From positions 6,200,001 to 6,264,000 of the forward strand of contig CM055612.1 in assembly GCA_029379385.1 (NCBI GenBank): DNA of 64,000 bases. The letters are read 5' to 3'. Under the pieces are notes generated by a model. The model was not told where the DNA came from. It ran no database searches and saw only the letters and a program-made list of their open reading frames with translations. Numbering within the stretch: the stretch's first letter is position 1; every line of letters starts with the position of its first letter. Positions 26,800 through 36,762 of this stretch are shown piece by piece. A program made the translations under genes and the position numbers. Source of the stretch: Quillaja saponaria. Lineage: Eukaryota > Streptophyta > Magnoliopsida > Fabales > Quillajaceae.

Positions 26800-28150
26800 T
26801 GTTATTTATTTGGGAGTGAGCTCGTGACGGTTTGCCAAATGAACCATCAAACTCAAGCTTTACTTAGGTAGCTAACAATCTTAAAGATGAGGGAATTTCG
26901 ATACATACTTTGCTGGAACTAAAATGAATTTAGCTGTAATAATATGTGTATCAAAAAATGGAGCAGAAAATTCTTCCATTTTCGTTTTACCTATGACTCC
27001 ATAATAATGTAATATTGTAGTTACTTTATCAGTTGTAGAATCCATGAAAGGAGTTTGTATGTTAAGTAGGTGAATGAATGATTCTATCTACGAGGAACTT
27101 AAAATTTTGGTAGAGGTTACCACAATCTTTTTCGTCTTCTCTTTCTCCTTGTTATTTTCTCTTTCATAATCGAAGGCATCGTATCTTTTTCAAATTTCAT
27201 AAGCAAATGCATGGCATCTTCTGGAATTTTCTATAATGGCCTATTTTAAGATTCCAAATTATAAATATGTTTGGTTGCAAAATTTGGGGCAGCTTGTTAG
27301 TTAATTATAAACGATAATCTTCCTGTTATAAATGGAAAAAAAGAAGAAAAAAAGATGTTTATCTGTAGTTTTTCTGAATTTTCGCTTTGTAAATTGATAT
27401 AGAATTCTTGGAGCCAATGATTGCTGAGAAGGCTAACGGAATTGCCATCTCTAATTTCATGGTCTTAATTTCTGATGTGGAGTAGTTTTACCAAAAAAAA
27501 AAAAAAAGAAGAGAAATAACATTGAAGGCTAACTGCATTCTATGAGTAATAAATATCATATTGTTTCAATAATTTAAAGTTGTTATATATTGATGAAGAT
27601 GTGAAAGTTGTTCTCATATGATATTTTATTTCAAAAAGTTTTAAAAAGTGAATCAATTTTGTCAATTTTTTTTTTTAAAAAGGAAACAATAAATTTTATG
27701 AAGAAAATTCAAAAAAAAAAAAAAAAGATTTATCAATTTAAAAATAATAGCATCATAAATATTAAATTATTTAAAATTTTTAAAAAGGGGAAAAGAAGAG
27801 TGATAAGGACGGTTGCCAAATGGGAGAGACGAAAACCCTAGATATTTAAGTAATCTCATTCAATGTGAAATAATTCCTAGATCATCATGCAAATATGTAG
27901 ATATATAGATAACTAAAAAAAAATAGTATTAAAATGGTAATCTAGTTATTTGTTGTAATATAAAAATATTCACAAATCATAATAATTTATGAAAATATCT
28001 CATTAATATTCAATTCATAATATTAAGAAATACTAATTACAATAACAGACAAAAATTCCTCAAATAATGAAATAAAAAGCTTCAAACACAGTTTAATAAT
28101 ATTAATATTCAAGTCATTTGGATTGTATTACTTGTCGCTTCTATGCCGTG
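26800..28150. other. Intergenic region between kinase and TPR genes
   Basis: AT-rich with homopolymer A and T tracts (for example near 27494-27508 and 27709-27726). The only open frame of note (27608-27841) is low-complexity lysine/asparagine/isoleucine sequence and is not believed. Nothing else is recognised. Confidence 0.6.
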
Positions 28151-28156
28151 CTAGAA

Positions 28157-28243
28157 ATGGCAGCTCCAATCAAGTTTTTGATCAAACTACCTTCTGCTGC
28201 TACAAGTACTGTACAGAACATCTTCCACGATCACTTTTCATAG
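28157..28243 (+). other. Upstream open reading frame of 28 codons in the TPR gene leader
   Basis: The ATG at 28157 opens a frame (begins MAAPIKFLIKLPSAATS) that stops at TAG 28241-28243, 82 bp before the TPR start codon. The peptide is basic and amphipathic at its N-terminus, like a mitochondrial presequence. If transcription starts upstream, it could reduce translation of the main frame. It could equally be the leftover first exon of another gene. Confidence 0.3.
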
Positions 28244-28324
28244 CTTTCGATCAATCAAATCCCTAATTCCCTTTTCAGATTTTTTTGTTTTCCATTTTAA
28301 GAATTTTATCCAGAGAAAAGAAAA

Positions 28325-28960
28325 ATGGTGTACGACATTTTACTACAAGTCGTTCTGATCCTCCTGATGGAGTTCCTGTTCTTAGCTATGCACGATATCC
28401 CCCAGAAATTCTTCGCCAAACAACGGCTTCGAAACCAAGGCAATGCCCAAGCTAAGCGCCATTTTATTCTAGGTGCTCAGCTCCTGGCTCGAGCCAGAGC
28501 TGCTAAGACTCGATCCAGTACCAATTCATTGGCTAAAGAAGCCCTAGCCGAAGCCGAGAAAGCAATTATGCTTGACCCGAAGGATGCCGCAGCTTACCTT
28601 CTCAAAGCTCTGGTTCTTGATCTTCAAGGGTTTAGAACTTCGGCTCTTGACTCCATGGACGTGGCTTTGTCCCCTTTGACCGTGAAGTCATTGAGTGAGG
28701 CAGAGAAAGGGGATGCGCTTTTCAAAAGGGCTCAGTTAAAAATGGCGATGAATAAACGAAGCCGGGTTGACTCGGCGTTGGCGGATTTGACTGAAGCTGT
28801 GAAGCTGAGTAGGGAAAATGCTAAAGCTTTTTGTCTATTGGGAGAATGCTACGAGGGAAAAAAGATGAAAGACGAGGCAGTGAAGGCCTATGAGGAGGCT
28901 TTGAGGGTTAAGCCCCAATTGACTACGGCTCAAGAGGCACTGAACAGGTTGGGTCATTGA
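28325..28960 (+). CDS. Single-exon tetratricopeptide-repeat (TPR) protein with an N-terminal membrane anchor, 211 aa
   Basis: An uninterrupted frame from ATG to TGA. Residues 5-22 (ILLQVVLILLMEFLFLAM) form one hydrophobic segment, consistent with a signal anchor. The rest is helical and alanine-rich with TPR-like repeats: AEAEKAIMLDPKDAAAYLLKA (about 75-95), a middle repeat around 135-165, and a clear C-terminal one (AKAFCLLGECYEGKKMKDEA followed by AYEEALRVKP). TPR arrays bind partner peptides, often Hsp70/Hsp90 tails, but the partner cannot be read from this sequence. Intron-free TPR proteins of this size are common in plants. The first ATG is used because it precedes the hydrophobic segment directly and follows a T-rich leader. 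Confidence 0.85.
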   Translation: MVYDILLQVVLILLMEFLFLAMHDIPQKFFAKQRLRNQGNAQAKRHFILGAQLLARARAAKTRSSTNSLAKEALAEAEKAIMLDPKDAAAYLLKALVLDLQGFRTSALDSMDVALSPLTVKSLSEAEKGDALFKRAQLKMAMNKRSRVDSALADLTEAVKLSRENAKAFCLLGECYEGKKMKDEAVKAYEEALRVKPQLTTAQEALNRLGH

Positions 28961-31832
28961 GAAGACTGATCACTCTCATTTTTGGCTTTTGATATTGGAA
29001 ATTGGAATATAACCTGTTCTGTCTTGACTATGAATTGCCTAATTTTTGTATTTAAAGAAGTCGTAATCTGAAATACTTGTTATTAATTTTAAAACTTGTG
29101 GGCTACATTTCTTGTTTATTTTTTATTTTTTGATTTGTTGTTGTTGGGGGAAGGGTACTTTTCAAAATAATTGGTAGCAGTTTTGGATTCAAAGGCTCTA
29201 AGAATTGTATCATCACAGAAGAAAACTGGATCAGTATGGCTGCTTTCTAAGCTGTAATGAGAGGAAGCATATGATTCATCTTGGGATAATTACTTCATAT
29301 TTTCCTGATATCCTAAAAGTTAGATTGTGCAGAAAAAATTAACTTGTTGAAAAATGTTAAATATATGTGTGCCAGGGTCTTGTTTCAAAAACTAATATAT
29401 ATCTTTCCATATGATGGTGGGAAGAAGCTATTCAACTTATCATAGGAAACACTACCAAGAAGTTATAGGCATGTTGAACTGAAATTTGAATGCTCACTTC
29501 CATCTGTTTTTATGAGAACCTAGTTTCAGAAGATGTCCTATATCCTCCAGTTGAGGACTCCCTAGAAGCCTGGCATGTAGTGTCATGGTCTGAACATGGT
29601 TGAAGTTACTTGTGCATGTTGCTGCTACTAGTCATGTGAGAGTGAACATCATTCTGATGCAGAAAATTGGTTTAATTATTACTTTGTCAACCAACACAGA
29701 TACCGGATGCTACCAAAGGATTGACTTACCTGTTATCTATTATTACTCATTTACAATATGAGTAGATGAAATTTCCTTTGGCTGAGTTTATGCTGTTAAA
29801 TCTACTTATTTATGTTGAACATGCATATGCTTTTGTGTTTTGAGGTACCATGAGGATTGGAGTACCTTACAAATATGATGTTTGGAGATAACATCTTGTG
29901 TTGTGATGTTACTGTGTCATTCTGGTCATATCGTATTCTCTGATATTGCAACATACGGACTTCTTGCAATAAATATATTGGTTTTGGTGCTCAAAAGTTA
30001 AAGAATTTTACATCTTATTGATAAGTTGATTATATTTGTATTTTCTCATACAAGACATGAAAGATTTTGTAATCTCTGGTTACCTTGAAGGGACCACTTC
30101 TGTTATTGTTCTTATTCTTGCACTCTCTTTGCTTTCTTCTTCCTTATATTTTCCTGAATGTTACTTTTGTTATTGTATTCTCTGATATTGCAACATATGG
30201 ACTTCTTGCAATAATATATTGGTTTTGGTGCTCAAAGTTAAAGAATTGTACATCTTATTGATAAGTTGCTTATATTTGTATTTTCTCATACTTGAAAGAT
30301 TTGGTAATCTCTTGTTACCTTGAAGTGACTACTTTTCTTATTGTTCTTGTTCTTGCTCTTTCTTTGCTTTCTTCTTCCTTATTTTTTCCTGAATATTATA
30401 GATCTCCAGTGTTAGATATTGTAGTTGGGTTTTTTTTTTTTTTTTTGAAACATTTGAAGAATGATTTGTTGATACACTTGTACACTGCAACTTTTCTTTT
30501 AAGACATGTAATTAGTATAAGTCAGCATTTTGAAACTGGCTGGATCATACCACGTTGTTGTATGCATCAATCTTTGTATTTAATGGCACCTCCTCTCTTC
30601 CAAGATCAAGGGTGGAGGTCAAGGTTACAGGTTCAGAACCCACATCCACATGCAACATTTGAAACAGTAGTGTAGACCTCTCTTGATATTCAACAAATTA
30701 ACATCCATTTGCAGAGAACTATAGCAAATAATACTTCAACTATAGAAGTAAGATGAAAACTTGGAGAAAACAAACTTCAGGGAGTGGCCATGCTCTGTTC
30801 AAGTCCAGAGGGCATATTTTTTATGGCATAAACTTGTTTAGTACCTTCTTTTTTTTTTTTAGTTTTTTCTGTATCTGGGCTTCTTGTTCATAAATTCTCA
30901 GGTTATTTGCTGCTGCTACATGCAGGAGGATTATTGCATAGCATATATGTTTCCATTGAACATAGTTTGACATATATCGATCTGCTTTACTGATCATAGT
31001 TTGACATTGCCGTTTGTTGCTCCTACTCAAGAGAGGGCTGAGTTGCAGGGTTATAGTAAAAGTTTCGCTCTAGCTAGATTACCAGGGCGATGTTGCAATT
31101 GGCAAGCAAGCCAAAAACCGAGACGCCACTGTAAAACATAGTCTCTTCTTTATACAATAATTAGGAAACGTTAACTGATTCTGATCGTGCCCCTCAGAGA
31201 GACTAGGGCTGCCAACCAAACATCTTTACCTTTGAAGACACAACTGCCTTGAAGGCAAGGGGAAAAGAATGATAATAGAATCACTATGGAGGATGTGGGG
31301 CATTTTCCACTTCATCTGTATCTGGATTGGATTTTGGTTTCCTAATCTTGACATAGAACCGCATAGCTTGTCAAGAATCACATTAATAGCAAAGGCCATG
31401 ATTTTACAAGCTCGAGCAGAAAGTATGACTACTTTATTGTAGGAAATAAGTGAGGAAGCTAAACAAGAGATCTGATCTTCCTATGCCGACCACCAAAACT
31501 TTCTGTAATTGTTTCTGGATAAGGTAGGGGATGAAGGAGTTATTTGATTTTCCTTTGGATTGTATGCACGAAGGCGATGTTTACTCAGTTTAGGTGGAAG
31601 GTTTCGTGGTCTGAATGTGCCAGCATCTAATTATACTTCAGCTATATCCTCTTGTTAACAAAAACAGAATTTAAATTTAAGAAAAATAAAATTTCATTCT
31701 TTCCATAATTTGTGATATAGGAGGAATACAGGCAAAGAAATTTCTTAATTTTGACTAAATTTAGAACAGCATTTGCAATCAGGAAAAACGAAACTTTCAA
31801 TCGTTGTAACATGCTCCTCCTCCTCTGCAATT
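28961..31832. other. Intergenic region between the TPR and DUF295 genes
   Basis: T-rich DNA without long open frames. It contains a tandem duplication (29934-30400, listed separately). A B-box-like GGTTCAGAACCC near 30630 has no A box partner. No gene is recognised. Confidence 0.6.
29934..30400 (+). repeat. Tandem duplication, two copies of about 240 bp
   Basis: Copy 1 (29934-30175) and copy 2 (30176-about 30400) both run TATTCTCTGATATTGCAACA, GGACTTCTTGCAATAA, TTGGTTTTGGTGCTCAAA, CATCTTATTGATAAGTTG, GCTTTCTTCTTCCTTAT and TTTTCCTGAAT. They differ by point changes and small indels. The copies abut exactly. Confidence 0.85.
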
Positions 31833-32948
31833 TCAATTCAATATAGAGTGGAGAACAGCCAACAAAGGTGGAAGATAAATCCTGTCCATCTCACATACAT
31901 ATAATGGTTTAATACTTCCATATTCAAAGTTGAACACATCAAGATCATGACCGCCATACAAGTAATCCTCATTCATCTCATCCCACCTATTATCTGTAAA
32001 ATGAATTGAATTAGCTTCAAAATTAGGCAAATCCTGAGCTGACATCGATATTGAATGATTTCCACCCAAAAACAGAATCTGATCATTCAATGAATTCAAC
32101 TTCTCCCATTTTATCCTTTTGAAATCCAACTTGTAGAGATTAAAATGCATTGTTCTGTATGGACAAACCAAAGGTTGCGTGTCTTCGTCTGTTAGAAGGT
32201 CCGTCTCATAAACAGCTTTACCTGCGTTCACAAAATTCCCAACAATACGCTTTACTAATAAAATCTCCCCCTTTAATTCCACCAAGTAAAATTGTGTAGA
32301 AAATTTATCTATGGGGAAATTTATGTTTTTTTCTTCTTCAATTGCAAAAGAGGGTTCAATATCCAAGATTTTCATGGGTAAGTTACCACGAAAATCCCAA
32401 ACTTCAACCGAGCCATTGACAGCCAATGCATAAAGCTTAACATTACAGAAAATTATATCCATGTAAGCTCGTTTTGCACCAGCTAGATTTGTCCACCTAT
32501 TTTCAGCATAACTACAATATGCAAGCTTATAGTTGCACCCATAAATTATCACTGCACTAAAGATGGAAGTAGATGGGCTGAACTGTAATACAGCCCTGGC
32601 TATGAAATTTTTCCTCAGCTGTTCAACAAAGTAGGATTCACTACCACACTGTCTGAACGCCTTAGGAATCAGCGGGAGTCTAATTCTATCACCGGAAAAA
32701 GGGTTAAGTAGAAGAGGCCTTGCTTTCTCATCCAAAATCACAAGCCACCCATAAGAAGAACCCACCCACCAAGCATCATCAAGTCCCTTGAAGACGTTTT
32801 CCTTGAATTTGTATAGTTTTTCATCTGACAGGCTAAGCAAGCAACGTTCACTTGTGCTGGTATAGTCATCGTCCTCTTGATTACAAGGAATAATAAGCAG
32901 AGGTTTTTGTAAGTTAGACTTTGCTACAGGGAGCCTAGAAAAATTCAT
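31833..32948 (-). CDS. DUF295 (KIB-type beta-propeller) protein without an F-box, 371 aa
   Basis: A single uninterrupted frame on the minus strand. DUF295 hallmarks: VGSSYGWLVILDE with PLLLNPFSGDRIRLPLIP (about 60-95), ALAVNGSVEVWDF in the middle, FKRIKWEKLNSLNDQILFLGGN, and the C-terminal YGGHDLDVFNFEYGSIKPLY. Most family members are F-box proteins with about 40-60 extra N-terminal residues carrying the F-box; here the frame starts MNFSRLPVAKSNLQKPLL, right at the propeller. A TATA-like CTATTTAAAC about 60 bp upstream (near 33003-33012) argues that this short form is the true product rather than a broken one. Without an F-box it would not enter an SCF ubiquitin ligase; F-box-less DUF295 proteins are known in plants, some targeted to organelles. 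Function unknown. Confidence 0.8.
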   Translation of the reverse strand: MNFSRLPVAKSNLQKPLLIIPCNQEDDDYTSTSERCLLSLSDEKLYKFKENVFKGLDDAWWVGSSYGWLVILDEKARPLLLNPFSGDRIRLPLIPKAFRQCGSESYFVEQLRKNFIARAVLQFSPSTSIFSAVIIYGCNYKLAYCSYAENRWTNLAGAKRAYMDIIFCNVKLYALAVNGSVEVWDFRGNLPMKILDIEPSFAIEEEKNINFPIDKFSTQFYLVELKGEILLVKRIVGNFVNAGKAVYETDLLTDEDTQPLVCPYRTMHFNLYKLDFKRIKWEKLNSLNDQILFLGGNHSISMSAQDLPNFEANSIHFTDNRWDEMNEDYLYGGHDLDVFNFEYGSIKPLYVCEMDRIYLPPLLAVLHSILN

Positions 32949-32971
32949 AGCCGATAGTAGTGAAGTTGGCT

Positions 32972-33082
32972 AGCTATGGATCGAAGAAGAGGAGTGATAC
33001 TTGTTTAAATAGGAAAAATTAATTGCCAGCTATGGATCGAATAAGAGGAGTAATACTTTTTTTAGATAGGAAAAACTAATAC
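32972..33082. repeat. Tandem duplication (period 56 bp) covering the DUF295 promoter and leader
   Basis: AGCTATGGATCGAAGAAGAG at 32972 recurs as AGCTATGGATCGAATAAGAG at 33028, each followed by a GAGTRATACTTKTTTWRATAGGAAAAA-like block. The unit spans the putative TATA element, so the promoter carries two related cores. Confidence 0.7.
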
Positions 33083-33784
33083 TTGTTTAAAACGGAAAAG
33101 AATGTGGCTATCTAAAACGGAAACCAGTATCCAAGTTATTCTAGTTTCCTTGTTTCCCAGGTTTTATCAAACTAAATCTACCAAGTAGTCCTTTCCTTAT
33201 AATGAAACACTCTAGTCTGTATGTTGAAACCGTGATGCGCAAGAACAACGAGTATACTATATATATCAGATTCCTTAACAACTGCACAAAGCAATTCACT
33301 TCATTCGTATGCATGGAAGTTGGGTGAGAACTGCATATGCTTCAAGTCTCGGACAAAGACACCTGATCAAAAGCAAAGATATTTCCACAATGTAGTGGCT
33401 TGTCTCCCTTTGAAGAACACAGCAGAACTGCTTCTTCACAAGTGCCTTAACATGAATAGAAACTTATGCATCCATTATGTTAACAGGACTAGCCGCTCAG
33501 TATTATAACTCACATGTCAAAATCAACAATATTTATTATTAAGCATAAATTTTTTTGAGTGAGAAGATGTTTTTTTATTAATAAGTATTCAACAACCAGC
33601 AATTTGACATTTTCAAGTGTCTGAGCTACAAAAATTTGAGAAACTGAGTCTACCCTAGACCAACAACAGCAGAGATTTGGAAAAGAAAGAGAGAACAGAG
33701 ACTATGAAATAATTTTGAAAATTGCTAAGACTGACCCAATTGAGGTGTTTGAGTACTCTTGAGATCTCTGACTCATAAGCATGA

Positions 33785-34085
33785 AAAGAGGCAATGAGCA
33801 AAGCTAGCTCGTGAACAGTTCGTGAGCTACTTGTTAAGAACTCAAATCAAGCTCGGCTCGTTTTTTAAACAAGCCGATCTTGAGCTTTATTTTGAGCTCG
33901 TTTAGTAAAACGAGCCAAACTTAATCTTTCCAAAACTCGGCTCGTGAGCTAACTCATTTAATATTATTTAATAATTTTTTTATTATTTATATATACATTT
34001 ATAATAAATCTATTTATATATAAAAAAATTAACATAAATTATTACTTGGTTTAGTTGTAATTTGCACAAATATTTACTAAGTGGT
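33785..34085 (+). repeat. Dispersed repeat, copy 2 (GCTCG-rich family)
   Basis: Same orientation and block order as the copy at 16540-16840. This copy keeps more of the GAGCTC/GCTCG words (GCTAGCTCGTGAACAGTTCG, AACTCGGCTCGTGAGCTAAC) and the AT-rich tail with TTACTTGGTTTAGTTGTAAT. Confidence 0.6.
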
Positions 34086-34537
34086 ATTGGATTCAACTTT
34101 CCTTGCTTATAACCCATTTAGTATATCAACACTGATTGTTGATTGGGTGCAATATATTTGTAACAATTTAAGGATCTTATGGTATGTAAGAAAAAAAATA
34201 CAATGCATGTTCTTAAAATTTTGAAATAATAACAGTTCTCTCTGACTTTTGTCATCTCTCCATTAGTTGTTTTTTCTATCAAATTATTTTATTTTTATGT
34301 AATTAATTATATTATAAATTGTTATACACTATAAATTATTTTTAAATAATAATTTTATAATAAAAATATTTTATTAACAATTAAATAATATTTTATTAAC
34401 AAATTTGACTTATATAATTTAGACACCAAATATCTTAATTTATACATGCTCTTGGTGATAATTTTATATCCAAATTAACTTATGTAATCATAATACGAAA
34501 CACACATTTGACACATACCCAATTTGTCTATCAAAAA

Positions 34538-34670
34538 GCCAGGACCCTCGTGGTTTAACAGCACCCAACCTTTCTCGCTATTTAGGAGGTCCAAGGGTCG
34601 ACTCTCCTGGAAACCTACTTGGGGGTTTATTTTCCCCTTCCCCCTCCCCAAAATAAAAAATAAATGAATA
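34538..34670 (+). mobile_element. Short tRNA-derived SINE with 17-bp target-site duplication
   Basis: A 133-bp insert flanked by perfect direct repeats of AATTTGTCTATCAAAAA at 34521-34537 and 34671-34687. The insert has an A-box-like GTGGTTTAACAGCACC and a B-box-like AGGGTCGACTCTCC, then an A-rich 3' tail (AAATAAAAAATAAATGAATA). Long, A-rich target duplications plus pol III boxes are typical of LINE-mobilised SINEs. Confidence 0.8.
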
Positions 34671-34885
34671 AATTTGTCTATCAAAAAAATAAAAAATAAA
34701 TTTGTCTATAAAAAATATATCAATTTGTTTGATATCGATTTATGTTAATTTGATTTTTATAATAATCTCTATACTAAGCATGCCCTAAATCAATATTGTG
34801 AACAGAGATAATAAGTGTTACGGTGGCACTTGTGTTGTCGACAATTTGACTGATTAAACTTGATCTTATCAAATGTCATACAATG

Positions 34886-35074
34886 TGTGGTTTAAGTGGT
34901 AAGACATGTTTGAACTCTGTGATTAAGGAGCTCTGTAATGTCAAGAGTTTGAGTTCACAAAAAAATACTTATGAGAAAGGACAACTGTGAACCTCGAATG
35001 AGATTAGGCTCACTCCCAAAGGGTGTTAGGTGTGAGGCTACTCGTAAAAAAAAAAAAAAGAATAAAAAAAAAAA
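34886..35074 (+). mobile_element. tRNA-derived SINE, second family, near full length
   Basis: It begins with A-box TGTGGTTTAAGTGGTAAGAC, has a B-box-like AAGAGTTTGAGTTC, then a body with GAACCTCGAATGAGATTAGG and CTCACTCCCAAAGGGTG, and ends in a poly(A) tail (35046-35074). A truncated relative lies at 12440-12575. A short imperfect duplication (CATACAATG versus GATACATTAG) may be the remains of its target site. Confidence 0.7.
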
Positions 35075-35538
35075 GGATACATTAGATAAATTTTCATATA
35101 TGTTTTCATTGTCTATTAATTATTCATAATTTATTAAACTAGTCTCATGGCAAGCGTTCCGGCCTTATTATTATTTTTTTAAGATAACCTCTCAAACTTC
35201 AAGTAGTTGAAATTAATATACATTGGAGGAGTTTAAATGTGTATAATTTTAATTTTTAATTTTTATATAATCTAAGATAAGATAGAAAACTATAAATAAA
35301 ACATCATAACTATTTCATTACATATATTTTCTTTTTTTTTTTAGTCAAAATTTATGGAGATTTTACTTCTCACGTCATTTTTTAAAGAAAATTTAAACCT
35401 AGAGGTTAACGAAAAAAAAAAGAAAGCACACCTTCTTGATGAATTTGAATACTCTAAAATTCCTTAAGAATTATACTTATTAGAATTCTCTTAATTTTTA
35501 TTAACAACAACTCTTTTAAAATAATTTTTAATAAAATT

Positions 35539-35710
35539 GGGATTAGAATTAGAATTAGTGTTAGAGTTAAGATTAGAATTATGGTTAGGGTTAAGATTAG
35601 GATTGGAATTAGGTTAGGAGTAGGATTGTGGTTAGGGTTAGGATTAGAATTGGGGTTGAGGTTGGGCTTAGACTTAGTCTAAGGATTAGAGTTAGATTTA
35701 GGCTTACGAT
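35539..35710 (+). repeat. Degenerate telomere-like hexamer tract (GTTAGG/ATTAGA variants)
   Basis: About 170 bp of imperfect 6-bp words: ATTAGA, GTTAGA, GTTAGG, ATTAGG, GTTGGG, with two GGTTAGGGTTA cores. The usual plant telomere unit is TTTAGGG; these are mostly 6-mers, so the tract is either a decayed interstitial telomeric repeat or an independent minisatellite. Confidence 0.65.
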
Positions 35711-36762
35711 TTAAATAGAAATAGGGTAAATTTTATAATATAATATTTTTTATTAATAAAAAATATTAAAAAATTATAATTAAATTATTTGGATGATTGA
35801 TATTAAAAAAAGAAGAAGCATAAATTACTAAAATTAAAGAAATTCTATTTGACCACTAATCCACTAGTTTTTGAGTAATTTTTATTTCTTTGTATATAGA
35901 AAACACTTTTATTTCTCTTTTTTCCTTTTTGTTCTCCACAACAGTTTCTTTAATATTTCTCTTTTAGTCCTAATATTTTTCACTTTTTTTGGCTATTGGT
36001 CTTAATTATTTTTAATTTTTTGACTGAGATATAAATAATGGATGGCCTCGTGGACCTAAAAAGAGGTTGAGATAAAACGGCGCGTTTCTAGGAATAGGAA
36101 TGAGGGATCTTTCCCCCTCTTCAAACTGATCGACGTCCGGGGTTAGGGCACGATCTCAGTCTCTGGTTTCTGGATTCTCCTGTGAACCAGCACGAGCAAC
36201 GACGCCAACAACATCAAAAGCTACCATAACCACCATTCTCTTCCAGCTTTCTTCAGGTTAGGTCTCACTAATTCATGCCCAATCTCCCTCTATCTCCTTC
36301 AAATTTGTGATTATTAATAGCTATGGCGTCTGATTCTGATTATCTCTAATTTAACTTGTTTTTCCTGTGATTAGCTTTTTTCATATAGCTTCTCTGTGTT
36401 TCATTATCCCACCCTGTAATTCCTTTGATATACTTTTCTTCTTTCTGTATTATATAATGTCAGCATTTTTCTTTCATTTCCTTTAGTTGATTCTACTTGA
36501 ATATCTTACCTGTAACTAGGTTAGGTTTGGTTATTTCCTGCTCTGGGTTTCCCTTCACCAATCTCCCTAGGCTATGTTTGAGAGTTTTAAGGGAAGGAAG
36601 GGGATGGTAATAGAGACCCATCTCCCAAACACACTCCTAATTTAGTAATAGAGACCCATTACTTGTATAAAAAGATATATCTGGTATATCTTAAGGTTGT
36701 TGATTGTGTAAAGTTATAGCTCCATGTTGTGACTAGCGCATAGTCTTTTGGTTCTCAGGTTA

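Noticed and set aside
27608..27841. Open frame of 77 codons before the TPR gene
   Set aside because: Low-complexity lysine/asparagine/isoleucine translation of A-rich DNA with homopolymers.
30597..30670. B-box-like GGTTCAGAACCC near 30630 as a possible SINE
   Set aside because: No matching A box, tail or target duplication was found; a single box word is not enough.
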